Below, one piece after another: positions 32,640 to 42,051 of a stretch of 42,229 nucleotides of DNA. The position numbers were made by a program, and so were the translations under genes. Under the pieces are notes generated by a model. That model did no database searches. It was not told the origin of the DNA and saw only the letters and a program-made list of their open reading frames with translations. Source of the stretch: Blautia sp. (GTDB lineage: Bacteria; Bacillota; Clostridia; Lachnospirales; Lachnospiraceae); the NCBI GenBank assembly GCA_022764275.1, contig JALERH010000188.1, positions 1 through 42,229 of the forward strand. Reading direction: 5' to 3'. Position 1 is the first letter of the stretch. The number at the start of each line of letters is the position of its first letter.

Positions 32640-33698
32640 TCATATAAGGTATTTTTCCCTCAGATCCTCCAGCGATTTCTGGGTCAGATACAGCCCCCGC
32701 CGCAGGAAGCGATCCACGGTTCCGTACTCCGACTGAATAGTCTTAAATACCCGGTCCAGGTACTCTTCCTTCACTTTAAAAAATGCAGAGATTTTCTGTA
32801 CATTTTCCAGACTGTCCATTTTTTTGGATTCCAGATAGCGAAGCATGTATTCCAGTTCTCCATCCAGATACACATTGCTTCGCATAAAATCTTCCAGAAT
32901 CGTATCCTTCGGGATACCAAGGGCACACAACAGCAGGGCTGTACCCACGCCCGCCCTGTCTTTTCCGGCTGTGCAGTGCCACAGAGCGCCTCCCTCCTCA
33001 TGATGAAGGAGCACATCCATAAATCTTGCATATTGTTTTACAGAAAACCGGTCACGGACAAAAATCTCGTACTGATGCTCCATCAGCTTCTCCACATCTC
33101 CCTGAAAATCCAGCAAAACTTCAAGAGCTCCCTTTTCCCTGGAAATTCCCATGGTTTCTTCGTCCAGAACCGGGATATGGTAATACTCCACACCCTTCAG
33201 GATTGCATCCGGACGTTCCTTCCTCTCTATGCCGGAGCGGAAATCAATTACCGTCTTCAAATGGTAGTCCTCAGCCAAAAGCCGCCTGTCTGCCATGGAT
33301 GCATGATATAAAGATCCGCTTCTGATCAGCTTTCTGGGCAGGATGTGCCGCCCGTCCTTCGCCGCCAGCGCCCCCAGATCCCTGGTATTCGGCAGGCTCT
33401 GCAGGGATATCCTGCCCCCTTTGGGGAAGCCGACTGCCATATTCGGATTCAGCGCTTTGAGATGGCGCAGACATTCCTGCACTTCTTTTTCCGTCATATC
33501 AAATTTGTATCTTTTCTTTCGCCTGGTCACCACCACCAGATAGTTGGTGATCATCTGTTTTGCCGTTCCGTCATCGGAATGCTCCCCTTCCCGGCGCATA
33601 TACGCCCACATGATGTCCTTGCAGGGGAGACTGTTCAGCATCATATGTCTTGTGAACGCAAGATATCCGTCTTCTATACGTATTTTTCCATACTTCAT
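32640..33698 (-). CDS. Tyrosine-protein phosphatase (Y_phosphatase3-type)
   Basis: This 352-residue phosphatase has the Cys-x5-Arg active-site loop HCTAGKDRAGVG (about residues 230-241). Upstream is the family opening LPNTRDLGAL and a following RSGSLYHAS, as in Y_phosphatase3 proteins. The first 90 residues form an extra domain rich in basic residues (VVVTRRKKRYKF, resembling a PH-like strand pattern), which is not in the minimal family. The start is the ATG at 33696-33698 behind CGGAGG. No signal peptide is present. Targets are unknown, and proteins of this type may act on phosphotyrosine or phosphoinositides. Confidence 0.85.
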   Translation of the reverse strand: MKYGKIRIEDGYLAFTRHMMLNSLPCKDIMWAYMRREGEHSDDGTAKQMITNYLVVVTRRKKRYKFDMTEKEVQECLRHLKALNPNMAVGFPKGGRISLQSLPNTRDLGALAAKDGRHILPRKLIRSGSLYHASMADRRLLAEDYHLKTVIDFRSGIERKERPDAILKGVEYYHIPVLDEETMGISREKGALEVLLDFQGDVEKLMEHQYEIFVRDRFSVKQYARFMDVLLHHEEGGALWHCTAGKDRAGVGTALLLCALGIPKDTILEDFMRSNVYLDGELEYMLRYLESKKMDSLENVQKISAFFKVKEEYLDRVFKTIQSEYGTVDRFLRRGLYLTQKSLEDLREKYLI

Positions 33699-33833
33699 AG
33701 TTTTCCTCCGATTCCGTAAATGCACTGTTCCTGTAAAAGATACCACAAAAATCTGTATTTGACAATTACGCTGAAACGATTATAATCAAAAAAGCAGCCG
33801 ACACTGCAAATGAAAGGAAAGGATTTTGCTGCC

Positions 33834-34778
33834 ATGGAAAATTTAATCTTCTGTCTGAATGCCACCATACCTATTTTTCTGACTTTAATGCTGGGGTATT
33901 TCTTTCAGCGAACCGGGCTGTTTGACGATGCCTTTGTCAGCCGTCTGAATAAATTCGTCTTCAATGCCGCGCTTCCCGCACTGCTTTTTGAGGACATTGC
34001 CAGTGCGGATTTCTATTCCGTCTGGGATGGAAAAATGGTTCTCTTCTGTGCAGCAGCGACACTCATCAGCATATTTATTTCCATAGGACTTTCCTTTTTG
34101 TTAAAGCCCCGGGATATCCAGGGGGAATTTGTCCAGGCTTCCTACCGCAGCAGCGCCGCGATTCTCGGCATTGCCATCATCCAGAACCTGTACGGGGACG
34201 CCGGAATGGCTCCTCTTATGATCGTGTCAAGTGTCCCTATATATAACATTATGGCGGTCACGGTTCTTTCTTTTTTGAAGCCTGGTACCAAAAGCATAGA
34301 CAGGGCCGTATTCAAACGGACGCTGAAGGGCATTGCCACCAATCCTATCATTCTGGGAATCGTGACCGGTATGATATGGTCTGTCCTTCGCCTCCCCATG
34401 CCGAAAATCCTGGCATCCACCGTCAACAATCTGGGAAGGATTGCCACGCCTCTCGGGCTGATGGCTATGGGCGGCGCGCTTCATTTTAGCAAAGCTTTTT
34501 CACGCCTGAAAGCGACCATCGGATGCACGTTCTTAAAGCTTGTGGTATTTGAAGCGCTGTTTCTTCCGGTGGCGATCCGGATGGGCTTTACCCATGACAA
34601 GCTGGTGGCGATCATCATTATGCTTGGCTCCGCCACGACCGTAAGCTGCTATATCATGGCAAAAAATATGGGGCATGAAGGCTCCTTTTCCTCAGGAGTC
34701 ATCATGCTCACCACACTACTCAGCGCCTTTACCATGACCGGCTGGCTGTTTCTCTGCAGAAGCATGGGCCTGATCTGA
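33834..34778 (+). CDS. AEC-family transporter (auxin efflux carrier type)
   Basis: This 314-residue integral membrane protein has about ten segments. It begins NLIFCLNATIPIFLTLMLGYF, and the second half carries GLMAMGGALHF, the conserved loop of the auxin-efflux-carrier family. Bacterial members export or exchange organic acids such as malate. The start at 33834 is behind AAAGGAAAGG; an in-frame ATG eight codons earlier is also possible. The substrate is unknown. It is divergent from the tyrosine phosphatase, and the M20 amidohydrolase converges on it. Confidence 0.85.
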   Translation: MENLIFCLNATIPIFLTLMLGYFFQRTGLFDDAFVSRLNKFVFNAALPALLFEDIASADFYSVWDGKMVLFCAAATLISIFISIGLSFLLKPRDIQGEFVQASYRSSAAILGIAIIQNLYGDAGMAPLMIVSSVPIYNIMAVTVLSFLKPGTKSIDRAVFKRTLKGIATNPIILGIVTGMIWSVLRLPMPKILASTVNNLGRIATPLGLMAMGGALHFSKAFSRLKATIGCTFLKLVVFEALFLPVAIRMGFTHDKLVAIIIMLGSATTVSCYIMAKNMGHEGSFSSGVIMLTTLLSAFTMTGWLFLCRSMGLI

Positions 34779-34810
34779 TAGACGCCCCTATTATGCTGTT
34801 TCTCGTTTCA

Positions 34811-36055
34811 TTACAAAGTTTCTGAATGATACGATGCTGTTTCTTTTATGATTTCATACAAAGCTTCCAGGCTATACGGAAGGATTTCTTCATCCAGACA
34901 AAATTCGGGGTGATGCAGGGGATGATTTTCCCCTGGAAAGCCCGCCAGAAAAACGGAAAAAAGCCCCTTCGTCTGCTGAAAGTAGCGATATGCATTATCC
35001 CCGGAAAGGAAAAGCTCGTCTTCTCCTTCCAGGATAAAGCGCTCGCCGAAAACCCTTTTTCCCACTTTCCCGGCAAGTTCCGTAAGGCCGGGGTCATTGG
35101 CAAACGCCAGCACCGGTTCTTTTGGAAAAATCATTTCGATCTCAGTTCCTGTCTCATCTTCAATTTCCCGCAGCTTCTCCTCAATCCTGTTTTTCAGCTT
35201 CAGGTAATCCTCCTCATGACAGGCACGGATATTTCCCCGAAGCATCACATGGTCTGCAATGATATTTGGATACTCTCCGCCATGAATGGTTCCGATTCCC
35301 ACAAGGCACGGGCCTTTTCCCACATAGGATTGATTGATGTCGTGAAATGCCTGCACCACGAGAGAAGCCGCGTAAATGCTGTCAATTCCCTTTGAGGCTT
35401 CGCACCAGTGGCTGGATTTTCCATGCACATGAATCTCCATGCCGTTGATCATGGCCGAAGCCTGGCCTTCATGCACTGCCATGCCCAGGGTCTGGTCCAC
35501 TGCATAATGAAACATCACAAATGCATCTGCCATGGGATATCCTGTCTTCTTTTCCAATGTTCCGCCTGCAAGGTCTGCCAGGTCTCTTTTTTCCAGCGCT
35601 CCGGCAGCGAGCATTCTTTTTGCGCCTTCCCCGATTTCCTCAGCCGGTTCAAAGAGAAAACGTACCTGAACGGGAAAACTTTCCCCTTCTTCTGCCAGGA
35701 TTTTCGCCATCACAAGGGCGGTCGCCAGAATGGCATCATGTCCGCAGGCATGCATGCAGCCGTCATTTCTCGATGCATAAGGCAGTCCGGTTTTTTCCTG
35801 AATGGGAAGTGCATCCATCTCAGCGCGCAGGACCACCAGCTTTTCTTTTCCCCTCTGGGAAGGGTGGCTGGCGATCAGCCCGGTGGGAGCAACCGGGATC
35901 ATATCATATCCCAGCTGCTCCAGATATTTCCGGATAAAAGCAGAGGTTTCCACTTCCTTTAACCCAAGCTCCGGATACTGATGGAAATGGCGTCTGAGCG
36001 TGATAAGCTCTTCCCTGTATGCTTCAAATCTTCCGCTGTACTTTAATTTTTCCAT
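34811..36055 (-). CDS. M20-family amidohydrolase (N-acyl amino acid hydrolase type)
   Basis: This 414-residue metal-dependent hydrolase belongs to the M20D subgroup (IAA-amino acid hydrolase, hippuricase). It shows LRAEMDALPIQEKTGLPYAS and the metal motif HACGHDA (about residues 103-109). A Glu-Glu pair (FEPAEEIGEGAKRML) follows, with the dimerisation domain in the middle (about 190-300). No signal peptide is present, so it acts in the cytosol on imported N-acyl or aryl-acyl amino acids. The substrate is uncertain. A gap of 36 bases separates it from the flavodiiron gene upstream on the same strand. Confidence 0.9.
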   Translation of the reverse strand: MEKLKYSGRFEAYREELITLRRHFHQYPELGLKEVETSAFIRKYLEQLGYDMIPVAPTGLIASHPSQRGKEKLVVLRAEMDALPIQEKTGLPYASRNDGCMHACGHDAILATALVMAKILAEEGESFPVQVRFLFEPAEEIGEGAKRMLAAGALEKRDLADLAGGTLEKKTGYPMADAFVMFHYAVDQTLGMAVHEGQASAMINGMEIHVHGKSSHWCEASKGIDSIYAASLVVQAFHDINQSYVGKGPCLVGIGTIHGGEYPNIIADHVMLRGNIRACHEEDYLKLKNRIEEKLREIEDETGTEIEMIFPKEPVLAFANDPGLTELAGKVGKRVFGERFILEGEDELFLSGDNAYRYFQQTKGLFSVFLAGFPGENHPLHHPEFCLDEEILPYSLEALYEIIKETASYHSETL

Positions 36056-36091
36056 ATTTCACCGCAAATCACAGGGAATTTTCCTTTCTTT

Positions 36092-38620
36092 TTAGCCCAT
36101 AATTTCCTTAAAGGTCTTTCTCTGCTCGATGGCTTCTGTCATCTGTGCCATCTTGGAAGTATCGCCGATCAGGATGACACCGCAGAGACGGTTGTTCAGG
36201 AAATAGTATTTCTCGTACTGCATACGAACCATATCCTTAAATTCCACAGTACGGTAGATCAGATCCGGATTCTTTCCATTGTCACCGATTGCGTACAGGG
36301 CGGTATTCATGCCATGGAAGGAAAGTCCCGCGGAAACGGTAGTATAGGTCAGAGCCTCTCCTGCCGCATTGGCGCCTGCCACCTTGCCCTGCTCCACTGC
36401 CTGAGGCCAGATTGCATAATTGATGCCATCAAACTCTGCACAGTCACCGCATGCATATATATTTGCAGCACTGGTCTGCATTTTTTCGTTTACAAGAACA
36501 CCTCTGTTGATTTCCAGTCCGGCTTCTTTTGCAAGCGTTGTATTTGCACGCACACCTGCGGAAACGATTACCAGTTCAGCCGGAATCACCTCACCGGAGC
36601 CAAGCTTCACGCCTGTAACCTTTCCGTCACCTTCGATGGATTCGATCTTAACGCCCACATGGATGGATACACCCTGTTTTTCGCAAAGCTGTGTCAGCAT
36701 CTCGCTGGCCTGCACATCGAGCTGGCGTCCCATGATCTGCGGCGCAAGCTCCAGAACATTTACATTTTTGTGTGCTTTTCTGAATTCCCATGCAGCCTCC
36801 AGACCGAGAACACCGCCGCCGATGACAACCACATTCTCCACCTGGGACATCATTTTCTCGATTTTTTCAATGTCAGACATACGACGGATTGCCACTACCT
36901 GCTCCTTGTCAGCACCTGGAATCGGAGGGATAAAGCATTCGGAACCAAGGGCATAAATCAGTCTGGTATATTTGATTTTTGTTCCGTCATCAAGGCTTAC
37001 TTCTTTTTCTTCGGTATCAATTCCGGTCACCTGTTTTCCAAGTACCTGGAATACACGGTTCTCCTCGTACCAGGACTCCGGCTCTACCGCGATCTCTGCG
37101 GCATCCAGCTCTGCCACCATGGATTTGGTCAGCATCGGACGGTTATAGGTCGGATATTTCTCATTGGAGATCATCACGATGGAACCGGTCAGGTCACGCT
37201 CACGAATGGCCTTTGCCGCACTTAATCCGGCAGCACCGTTTCCAAGGATTACGTAAAATTCTTTGGAATCGTTGCGGAAGCTTGTCTCCTGGGCATCCAC
37301 CGGTACAAAGTTTTCTTTTCCGACACCGCAAACCGGGCAGACTTCCAGAGCGGAATCAAAAATCTCGCCGCAGACAAGGCATTTCACCAGTTTTCTGGGG
37401 CCATTTGCTTTTTTCGGATTCTCTTTTTCCTGTAAAATGCATCCGAAATTGTAGCCGTATTCATACGCATCCACGAGCTGGTTTTCGCTTGGTTTAAAGC
37501 GCACACGAAGTCCATCCACAACCTTCATATTCAGCTGTTTCAGTCTCTCGATCAGGTGCGGAACTGCTTCACCGCTCCATCCGTAGCTTCCAAATGCGCT
37601 GGCAAGCTTGCCGCCATGGGTTCCCGCAAAAATAGATGTGGTGAGATCCCAGATTGGTTTTAAAGCCTCTCCCACGATGGTCGGAGAGCCGAGAAGAATA
37701 CCATCTGCAAAGCCCAGTTCTTCCAGAACCTTTGCCTGGTCGGCTGTCACCATATCATAGCATCTTACATCGATATCGCCGCTGTCTTTGATACCTCTGC
37801 TGATTTCCTGTGCAAGCTGCTCCGTATAGCCATAAGCACTTACATAAGGAATGATAACGGTCTTTTTCGGATTTGGATTCACCACGGTACACCATTTCTC
37901 ATAGGTGTCGTACATGAAATCAATCTTATCATCCAGAACAGGGCCATGGCCCGGGCAGATCATGGTAACATCCAGTTTTCTCACGCGCTCCAGTGCTTTG
38001 AGCATGTATGGCTTGAACGGTCCGATGATGCAGTCAAAATAGTATTTGGTAGCACGCATATAGCCCTCATGATCTGTCACCTTGCTTACCAGGACATCAT
38101 GGAAGCCGTAATGGGAACCAAAGGAATCACAGGTCACAAGAATCTGTTCTTCCTCAATAAAGGTATACATGGTATCCGGCCAGTGCAGGTTCGGAACGAC
38201 GAGGAAACGCAGAGTCTTGCCGCCGATTTCCATGGTCTGGTTGTCTTTTACGGCAATGGCACAGAAATCACGGTTTACGATTTCCTTCAGGAAACCGATG
38301 GCGCAGCCCGTGGCAATGATCTTCATCTGCGGGCTGTAGTCCAGAAGCTTCTCGATGCTTCCTGCATGATCCGGCTCGGTGTGCTCTACCACCAGATAAT
38401 CGATTTTTGTGACATCGATGATTTCTTTTAATTTCTCCAGATATTCGTCGAAGAATTTTCCCTTTGCAGTCTCAAAGAGCACGACCTTGTCCTTTGTCTT
38501 CCATACATAGGAATTGTAGGTGGTACCAAATTCCGTATACATGATGATGTCAAATACTCTCAGGCTGTCATCTACGATTCCTGCCCAGTAAAATCCGTCC
38601 CGAAGTTCCAGTGTTTTCAT
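36092..38620 (-). CDS. Flavodiiron protein with short-spacer rubredoxin and NAD(P)H reductase domains
   Basis: This 842-residue single-chain oxygen or NO reductase has four modules. Residues 1-250 are a metallo-beta-lactamase-like diiron domain with His80, Glu82, Asp84, His146, Asp165 and His225. Residues 255-400 form an FMN flavodoxin domain. Residues 414-431 make a rubredoxin whose CxxC pairs are only ten residues apart. Residues 455-842 are an FAD/NAD-binding reductase with VILGNGAAGLSAA and VVIGGGVLGLEAAWE. This layout matches the multidomain NADH:oxygen oxidoreductase described in Clostridioides difficile. It lets NAD(P)H reduce O2 to water without separate partners. The start at 38620 is chosen because AGAGAGGAT precedes it; a seven-codon extension is possible. 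Confidence 0.93.
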   Translation of the reverse strand: MKTLELRDGFYWAGIVDDSLRVFDIIMYTEFGTTYNSYVWKTKDKVVLFETAKGKFFDEYLEKLKEIIDVTKIDYLVVEHTEPDHAGSIEKLLDYSPQMKIIATGCAIGFLKEIVNRDFCAIAVKDNQTMEIGGKTLRFLVVPNLHWPDTMYTFIEEEQILVTCDSFGSHYGFHDVLVSKVTDHEGYMRATKYYFDCIIGPFKPYMLKALERVRKLDVTMICPGHGPVLDDKIDFMYDTYEKWCTVVNPNPKKTVIIPYVSAYGYTEQLAQEISRGIKDSGDIDVRCYDMVTADQAKVLEELGFADGILLGSPTIVGEALKPIWDLTTSIFAGTHGGKLASAFGSYGWSGEAVPHLIERLKQLNMKVVDGLRVRFKPSENQLVDAYEYGYNFGCILQEKENPKKANGPRKLVKCLVCGEIFDSALEVCPVCGVGKENFVPVDAQETSFRNDSKEFYVILGNGAAGLSAAKAIRERDLTGSIVMISNEKYPTYNRPMLTKSMVAELDAAEIAVEPESWYEENRVFQVLGKQVTGIDTEEKEVSLDDGTKIKYTRLIYALGSECFIPPIPGADKEQVVAIRRMSDIEKIEKMMSQVENVVVIGGGVLGLEAAWEFRKAHKNVNVLELAPQIMGRQLDVQASEMLTQLCEKQGVSIHVGVKIESIEGDGKVTGVKLGSGEVIPAELVIVSAGVRANTTLAKEAGLEINRGVLVNEKMQTSAANIYACGDCAEFDGINYAIWPQAVEQGKVAGANAAGEALTYTTVSAGLSFHGMNTALYAIGDNGKNPDLIYRTVEFKDMVRMQYEKYYFLNNRLCGVILIGDTSKMAQMTEAIEQRKTFKEIMG

Positions 38621-38713
38621 ATTCTTTATCCTCTCTTTCAAATTATTATGCAGAATTGTGGGAGCACGAAATGCACAATCCCATTGGCATCTTCTGCCCC
38701 CGGCAGTATAGTT

Positions 38714-39523
38714 TCAGATCAGTCCCAGATGCTCCAGGCCTTTCTGAATGCCATAATGAAACATGTCCGTGGTAATATAATCCGCAAGCTCCAGTATTTT
38801 CGGAGATGCATTGCCCATGGCTACCTTTGTGGCCGCATACTCAAACATGGCCAGATCGTTGTTGCTGTCTCCGAATACAACGGTATCCTCCCAGGCAACG
38901 TCATAAATCCGGCAGACCGCCGCAATCCCCACGGCCTTGTTAAAGCCCTTCGGAACCATCTCAATGGTATCTCCGGCCAGTCCCTCTCCCTGTTCATGAT
39001 GGATAAAATCGTAATCATTTTCCAATTCGGAAAGAGCCGCCGACACATTGCTTTCTGCGTTCACTTTGGCACTGATCTTATTGATAAACATGGCATTTTC
39101 ATTTCCCCTGATGGGGCGCCATTTGTCTCCGATGGTCCTGGTAATGATATCGGCGTACCAGTTAATATTGTTATTATATTCCTCTTTGTCATAGTACATA
39201 TGATCCGGACCTTCCATCACGGGAATCATGTGATATTTTCGCAGGATCTGTACGGATTTCCATGCCACCTGCGGTGTCACCTGTCTGTCAAAAATGCGCT
39301 GCCCATCCTTTTCGATGGTAGCTCCGCATGCGGAGATCATCCCGGTAAAAGGTACCTTTTCCAGATAATCCGGTACAAAAGCCCTGCTCCGCCCGGTGCA
39401 AAGCCACGCATCGTGACCGTTTTCCCTGAGCCTGGCGATTGCCTGCACGGCGCTGTCCGGCGTCCCTTTTTCGATATCGCAGACCGTTCCGTCCGCATCA
39501 AAAAATACTGTTTTTTTCCTCAT
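38714..39523 (-). CDS. HAD-superfamily Cof-type phosphatase
   Basis: This is a 269-residue haloacid dehalogenase phosphatase. Motif I is FFDADGTVCDI with the nucleophilic Asp. Motif II is LCTGRSR, and motif IV is VVFGDSNNDLAMF (about 209-221), with the C2B cap domain between. Cof-type members dephosphorylate sugar phosphates, PLP or nucleotides, and the true substrate cannot be assigned. It is encoded 35 bases downstream of the M18 aminopeptidase gene on the same strand and may share its transcript. Confidence 0.88.
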   Translation of the reverse strand: MRKKTVFFDADGTVCDIEKGTPDSAVQAIARLRENGHDAWLCTGRSRAFVPDYLEKVPFTGMISACGATIEKDGQRIFDRQVTPQVAWKSVQILRKYHMIPVMEGPDHMYYDKEEYNNNINWYADIITRTIGDKWRPIRGNENAMFINKISAKVNAESNVSAALSELENDYDFIHHEQGEGLAGDTIEMVPKGFNKAVGIAAVCRIYDVAWEDTVVFGDSNNDLAMFEYAATKVAMGNASPKILELADYITTDMFHYGIQKGLEHLGLI

Positions 39524-39558
39524 TTTTTCTCTCCGGTGTTCTTTTTTGACCGCCAGCT

Positions 39559-40827
39559 CTAGCGGTAAAACAGTTTTGCCACACGGCAGAAATCCCAGGT
39601 GTCCATAACCCCCGCCGTCTCATAGGGAGAATGCATGGCAAGCTGGGGAAGTCCGATGTCCACGGTATTTAAAGCCACCTGCGTGTTTGAAATATTTCCA
39701 AGTGTGGAGCCGCCTGCCACATCAGAGCGGTTCACATAGGTCTGCAAGGGCACCTGCGCTTCCCTGCACAGTTCCTTGAACACAGCCGCGGAAATGCCAT
39801 CGGTGCAGTATTTCTGGTTTGCATTGTATTTCACGGTGATTCCGCCGTTTAACACCGGATGGTTTACCGGGTCTGCCTTTTCCGTATAATTTGGGTGCAG
39901 AGCCTGGGCATTGTCTGCAGAGATCATGAAGCTATTTGCAAGAGCCACCAGAAATCCCTCATAATCGCCGCCCAGTCCCAGATGGATCCGAAGAAGCGTG
40001 TCCCGAAGGAATGTAGATGCCGCGCCCTGTCTGGTGCCGCTTCCCACCTCTTCGTTGTCCAGTACGCAGTGGATGCAGACCGCCTCCTGCCTGTCTGCGC
40101 TTAAAAATCCTTCCATAGAAGCAAAAGCGCACTGCAGATCATCCAGTCTGGGGGCGGAAATAAATTCCTCCTTCGCGCCCCAGATGCTGCCCGGCATCCG
40201 GTTATACAAAAACAGGTCGTGACTTAGGATATCCTCTTCTTTTACGCCTGCTTCCTGCGCAATAATCTGCATGAAGGTTCCTTTGGCGTCCCCGCCGCCG
40301 TACAAAGGAAGCAAATCCTTCTGCACATTGTATTTGTAGCCATCGTTTACTTCCCGGTTCATGTGGATGGCAAGATTGGGAATCATCACAAGATCCCGGT
40401 CCACACATACCAGTTTTTCCTTAATCTGCCCGTCTTCCCTGACAATCATACGTCCTGCCACGGATAGCGGACGGTCGAACCAGGGAGCCATCATCATGCC
40501 GCCATACTTTTCCACGTTCAGCTTCACATAGGCATTTTCCACTGTCATCTCCGGATTTTCCTTAATCTTAAAGGTCGGAGAATCGCTGTGGCTCGCAATG
40601 ATGTGAAAGCCTTCTGTTTTTTTCTCAGGAATGGAGAAAGCGATAATTGCGGAACTGTTTCGTGTAACAAAATATCTGCCGCCAGGTATGAGCTTCCACC
40701 GTTCCTCCTCGTAAAGCCTGGTGAAACCTTCTTTTATAAATCTATCACTCATGGTTTCCACAGCCTGATAGGCAGTTGGGCTTTTCTTAATAAATTCCAG
40801 TAAATCTTCTGCTGTCTTTCGGTACAT
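39559..40827 (-). CDS. M18-family aminopeptidase
   Basis: This 422-residue zinc aminopeptidase releases N-terminal acidic or other residues from peptides in the cytosol. Visible metal and catalytic motifs are ASHSDSPTFKIKE (His), the Asp-Asp pair around SAPRLDDLQCAF, DNEEVGSGTRQGAAS (catalytic Glu-Glu), and a C-terminal His (QLAMHSPYET). Length is normal for M18. The start is the ATG at 40825-40827 behind GAGGAG; 12 upstream in-frame codons have no ribosome site. It precedes the HAD gene. The family prefers acidic residues, but specificity here is not proven. Confidence 0.93.
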   Translation of the reverse strand: MYRKTAEDLLEFIKKSPTAYQAVETMSDRFIKEGFTRLYEEERWKLIPGGRYFVTRNSSAIIAFSIPEKKTEGFHIIASHSDSPTFKIKENPEMTVENAYVKLNVEKYGGMMMAPWFDRPLSVAGRMIVREDGQIKEKLVCVDRDLVMIPNLAIHMNREVNDGYKYNVQKDLLPLYGGGDAKGTFMQIIAQEAGVKEEDILSHDLFLYNRMPGSIWGAKEEFISAPRLDDLQCAFASMEGFLSADRQEAVCIHCVLDNEEVGSGTRQGAASTFLRDTLLRIHLGLGGDYEGFLVALANSFMISADNAQALHPNYTEKADPVNHPVLNGGITVKYNANQKYCTDGISAAVFKELCREAQVPLQTYVNRSDVAGGSTLGNISNTQVALNTVDIGLPQLAMHSPYETAGVMDTWDFCRVAKLFYR

Positions 40828-40951
40828 TTCTTTTTCTCCTCTATCACACTGAAAGGACAGCATCCTATCCTTTCAAGTGTTCCTATTATAACACGAAACT
40901 TCCTGCTTGTGTAGTCTTATAATTGTACTATTTTCATCCGATATTCTCCGG

Positions 40952-41202
40952 CGGGGTCTATGCAGGAAAAATTGATGGAAAGATCCCATTTACCGGAAAA
41001 TTCGTGTGAAAATCCGGCATTTACAATGCCAAAAGTATCTATGCAAAAAAATTACGTTCCCAGACCCTGGAAATCGAAAAAAGCGGGGTCTCAGGAGATT
41101 ATTTTTTTTGTATAGAGAAAAATTGGCTTGTAAATCTGCACTTTTTCCCGAATTCCTGGAGAAAATGGAATCTGGGAGCCCTAAAATTTTGCATAGACCC
41201 CG
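40952..41202. repeat. Non-coding tract with repeated CGGGGTCTATGCA ends (MITE-like candidate)
   Basis: CGGGGTCTATGCA at 40952-40964 is matched in reverse by TGCATAGACCCCG at 41190-41202. A further CGGGGTCT copy at 41084-41091 also faces the right end. Another ATTCTCAGCGGGGTCTATGCGGA copy lies near 27448-27468. Between the ends is AT-rich sequence with poly-T and no credible gene; stop codons interrupt all frames. Inner blocks (TCTATGCAAAA followed by CCCAGA) recur in inverted form. I see no transposase. This fills most of the 40828-41298 gap. Confidence 0.5.
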
Positions 41203-41298
41203 TGGAGAAATTTTTGAAGGGTATTCTCATCTTCCCAAAATTCAGAAAGAACTATTTTACCCCACACGTTAGGACAATCAGATGCTTCCACACGGAAT

Positions 41299-42051
41299 CT
41301 ACCACTCCATCTTTGCCAGCCATTGGCTGACTTTTTCCTCTCTCTGCTTAAGTGAATTATGCGGACAATCTTCCAGCGTCAATTCTCCCTGAAGCTGTCC
41401 GTCCAGCAGATACAAAATCCGCCCGCAGCGGCTTGCCATCCTGCTGTCATGTGTTACCATCAGAATCGTGGTCCCTTCTCGATTTAAAGCCGAAAGTGCG
41501 TTCATCACTTCCTCTGTTGCACTTTTATTCAGCGCCCCTGTGGGTTCGTCGGCAAAGATGATCTCCGGACGATTGATCATACTCCTGCAAATACATGCCC
41601 GCTGCAGCTGACCGCCTGAAACCTCTGTGATCCTTCTTTGCTCCAGACCTGATATTGAAAACTTTCTCATCAGACTCATCGCCTCATCTATAAGCTCCTT
41701 CTTTTCCTTTCTCCGATTTTTTCTTCTCCTGTTTGCCTCAAGGGCAGGAAGCAAAATATTATCCAGAACATTCAGATTCTCCATCATATTCATCTGTTGA
41801 AAGACGAAACCAATTCGATGACGCCGTAATTTTGCTTTATCGTTCTCAGATAATGCCGTAATTTCCTGATCTTTCAGCCATACCTTACCAGCGGTCGGTT
41901 GATCCATACCGGATAAATTGTATAATAATGTAGACTTTCCGGAGCCTGACGGGCCCATGATTGCTGCCATTTCTCCTTGATTTATACGAAAAGAAATATC
42001 CTGTAATATCCCATTTTTACAAAGTTTTTCTGCCCTTAGAATTATCTCCAT
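41299..42051 (-). CDS. MacB/LolD-type ABC transporter ATP-binding protein
   Basis: This 250-residue ATPase has Walker A (GPSGSGKST, about 33-41), a Q-loop (FVFQQMNMMENLNVLDNI), the signature VSGGQLQRA and Walker B FADEPTGALN. The latter two are typical of FtsE/LolD/MacB ATPases that work with FtsX-like permeases in peptide export or antibiotic sensing. No permease gene follows on its strand. Downstream is only the repeat tract. The partner may be outside the window on the right, or the gene may be an orphan. The start is the ATG at 42049-42051 with a weak ribosome site. Confidence 0.88.
   Translation of the reverse strand: MEIILRAEKLCKNGILQDISFRINQGEMAAIMGPSGSGKSTLLYNLSGMDQPTAGKVWLKDQEITALSENDKAKLRRHRIGFVFQQMNMMENLNVLDNILLPALEANRRRKNRRKEKKELIDEAMSLMRKFSISGLEQRRITEVSGGQLQRACICRSMINRPEIIFADEPTGALNKSATEEVMNALSALNREGTTILMVTHDSRMASRCGRILYLLDGQLQGELTLEDCPHNSLKQREEKVSQWLAKMEW

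Noticed and set aside
36314-37225. 303-residue plus-strand frame opposite the flavodiiron gene
   Set aside because: It is an antisense shadow with no start signal.
38648-39562. 304-residue plus-strand frame opposite the HAD gene
   Set aside because: It covers the HAD gene completely. The HAD motifs on the other strand are unmistakable.
40928-41010. Possible peptide FSGGVYAGKIDGK read through the repeat end
   Set aside because: It stops after about 22 codons, has no ribosome site, and the other repeat copies do not keep the frame.
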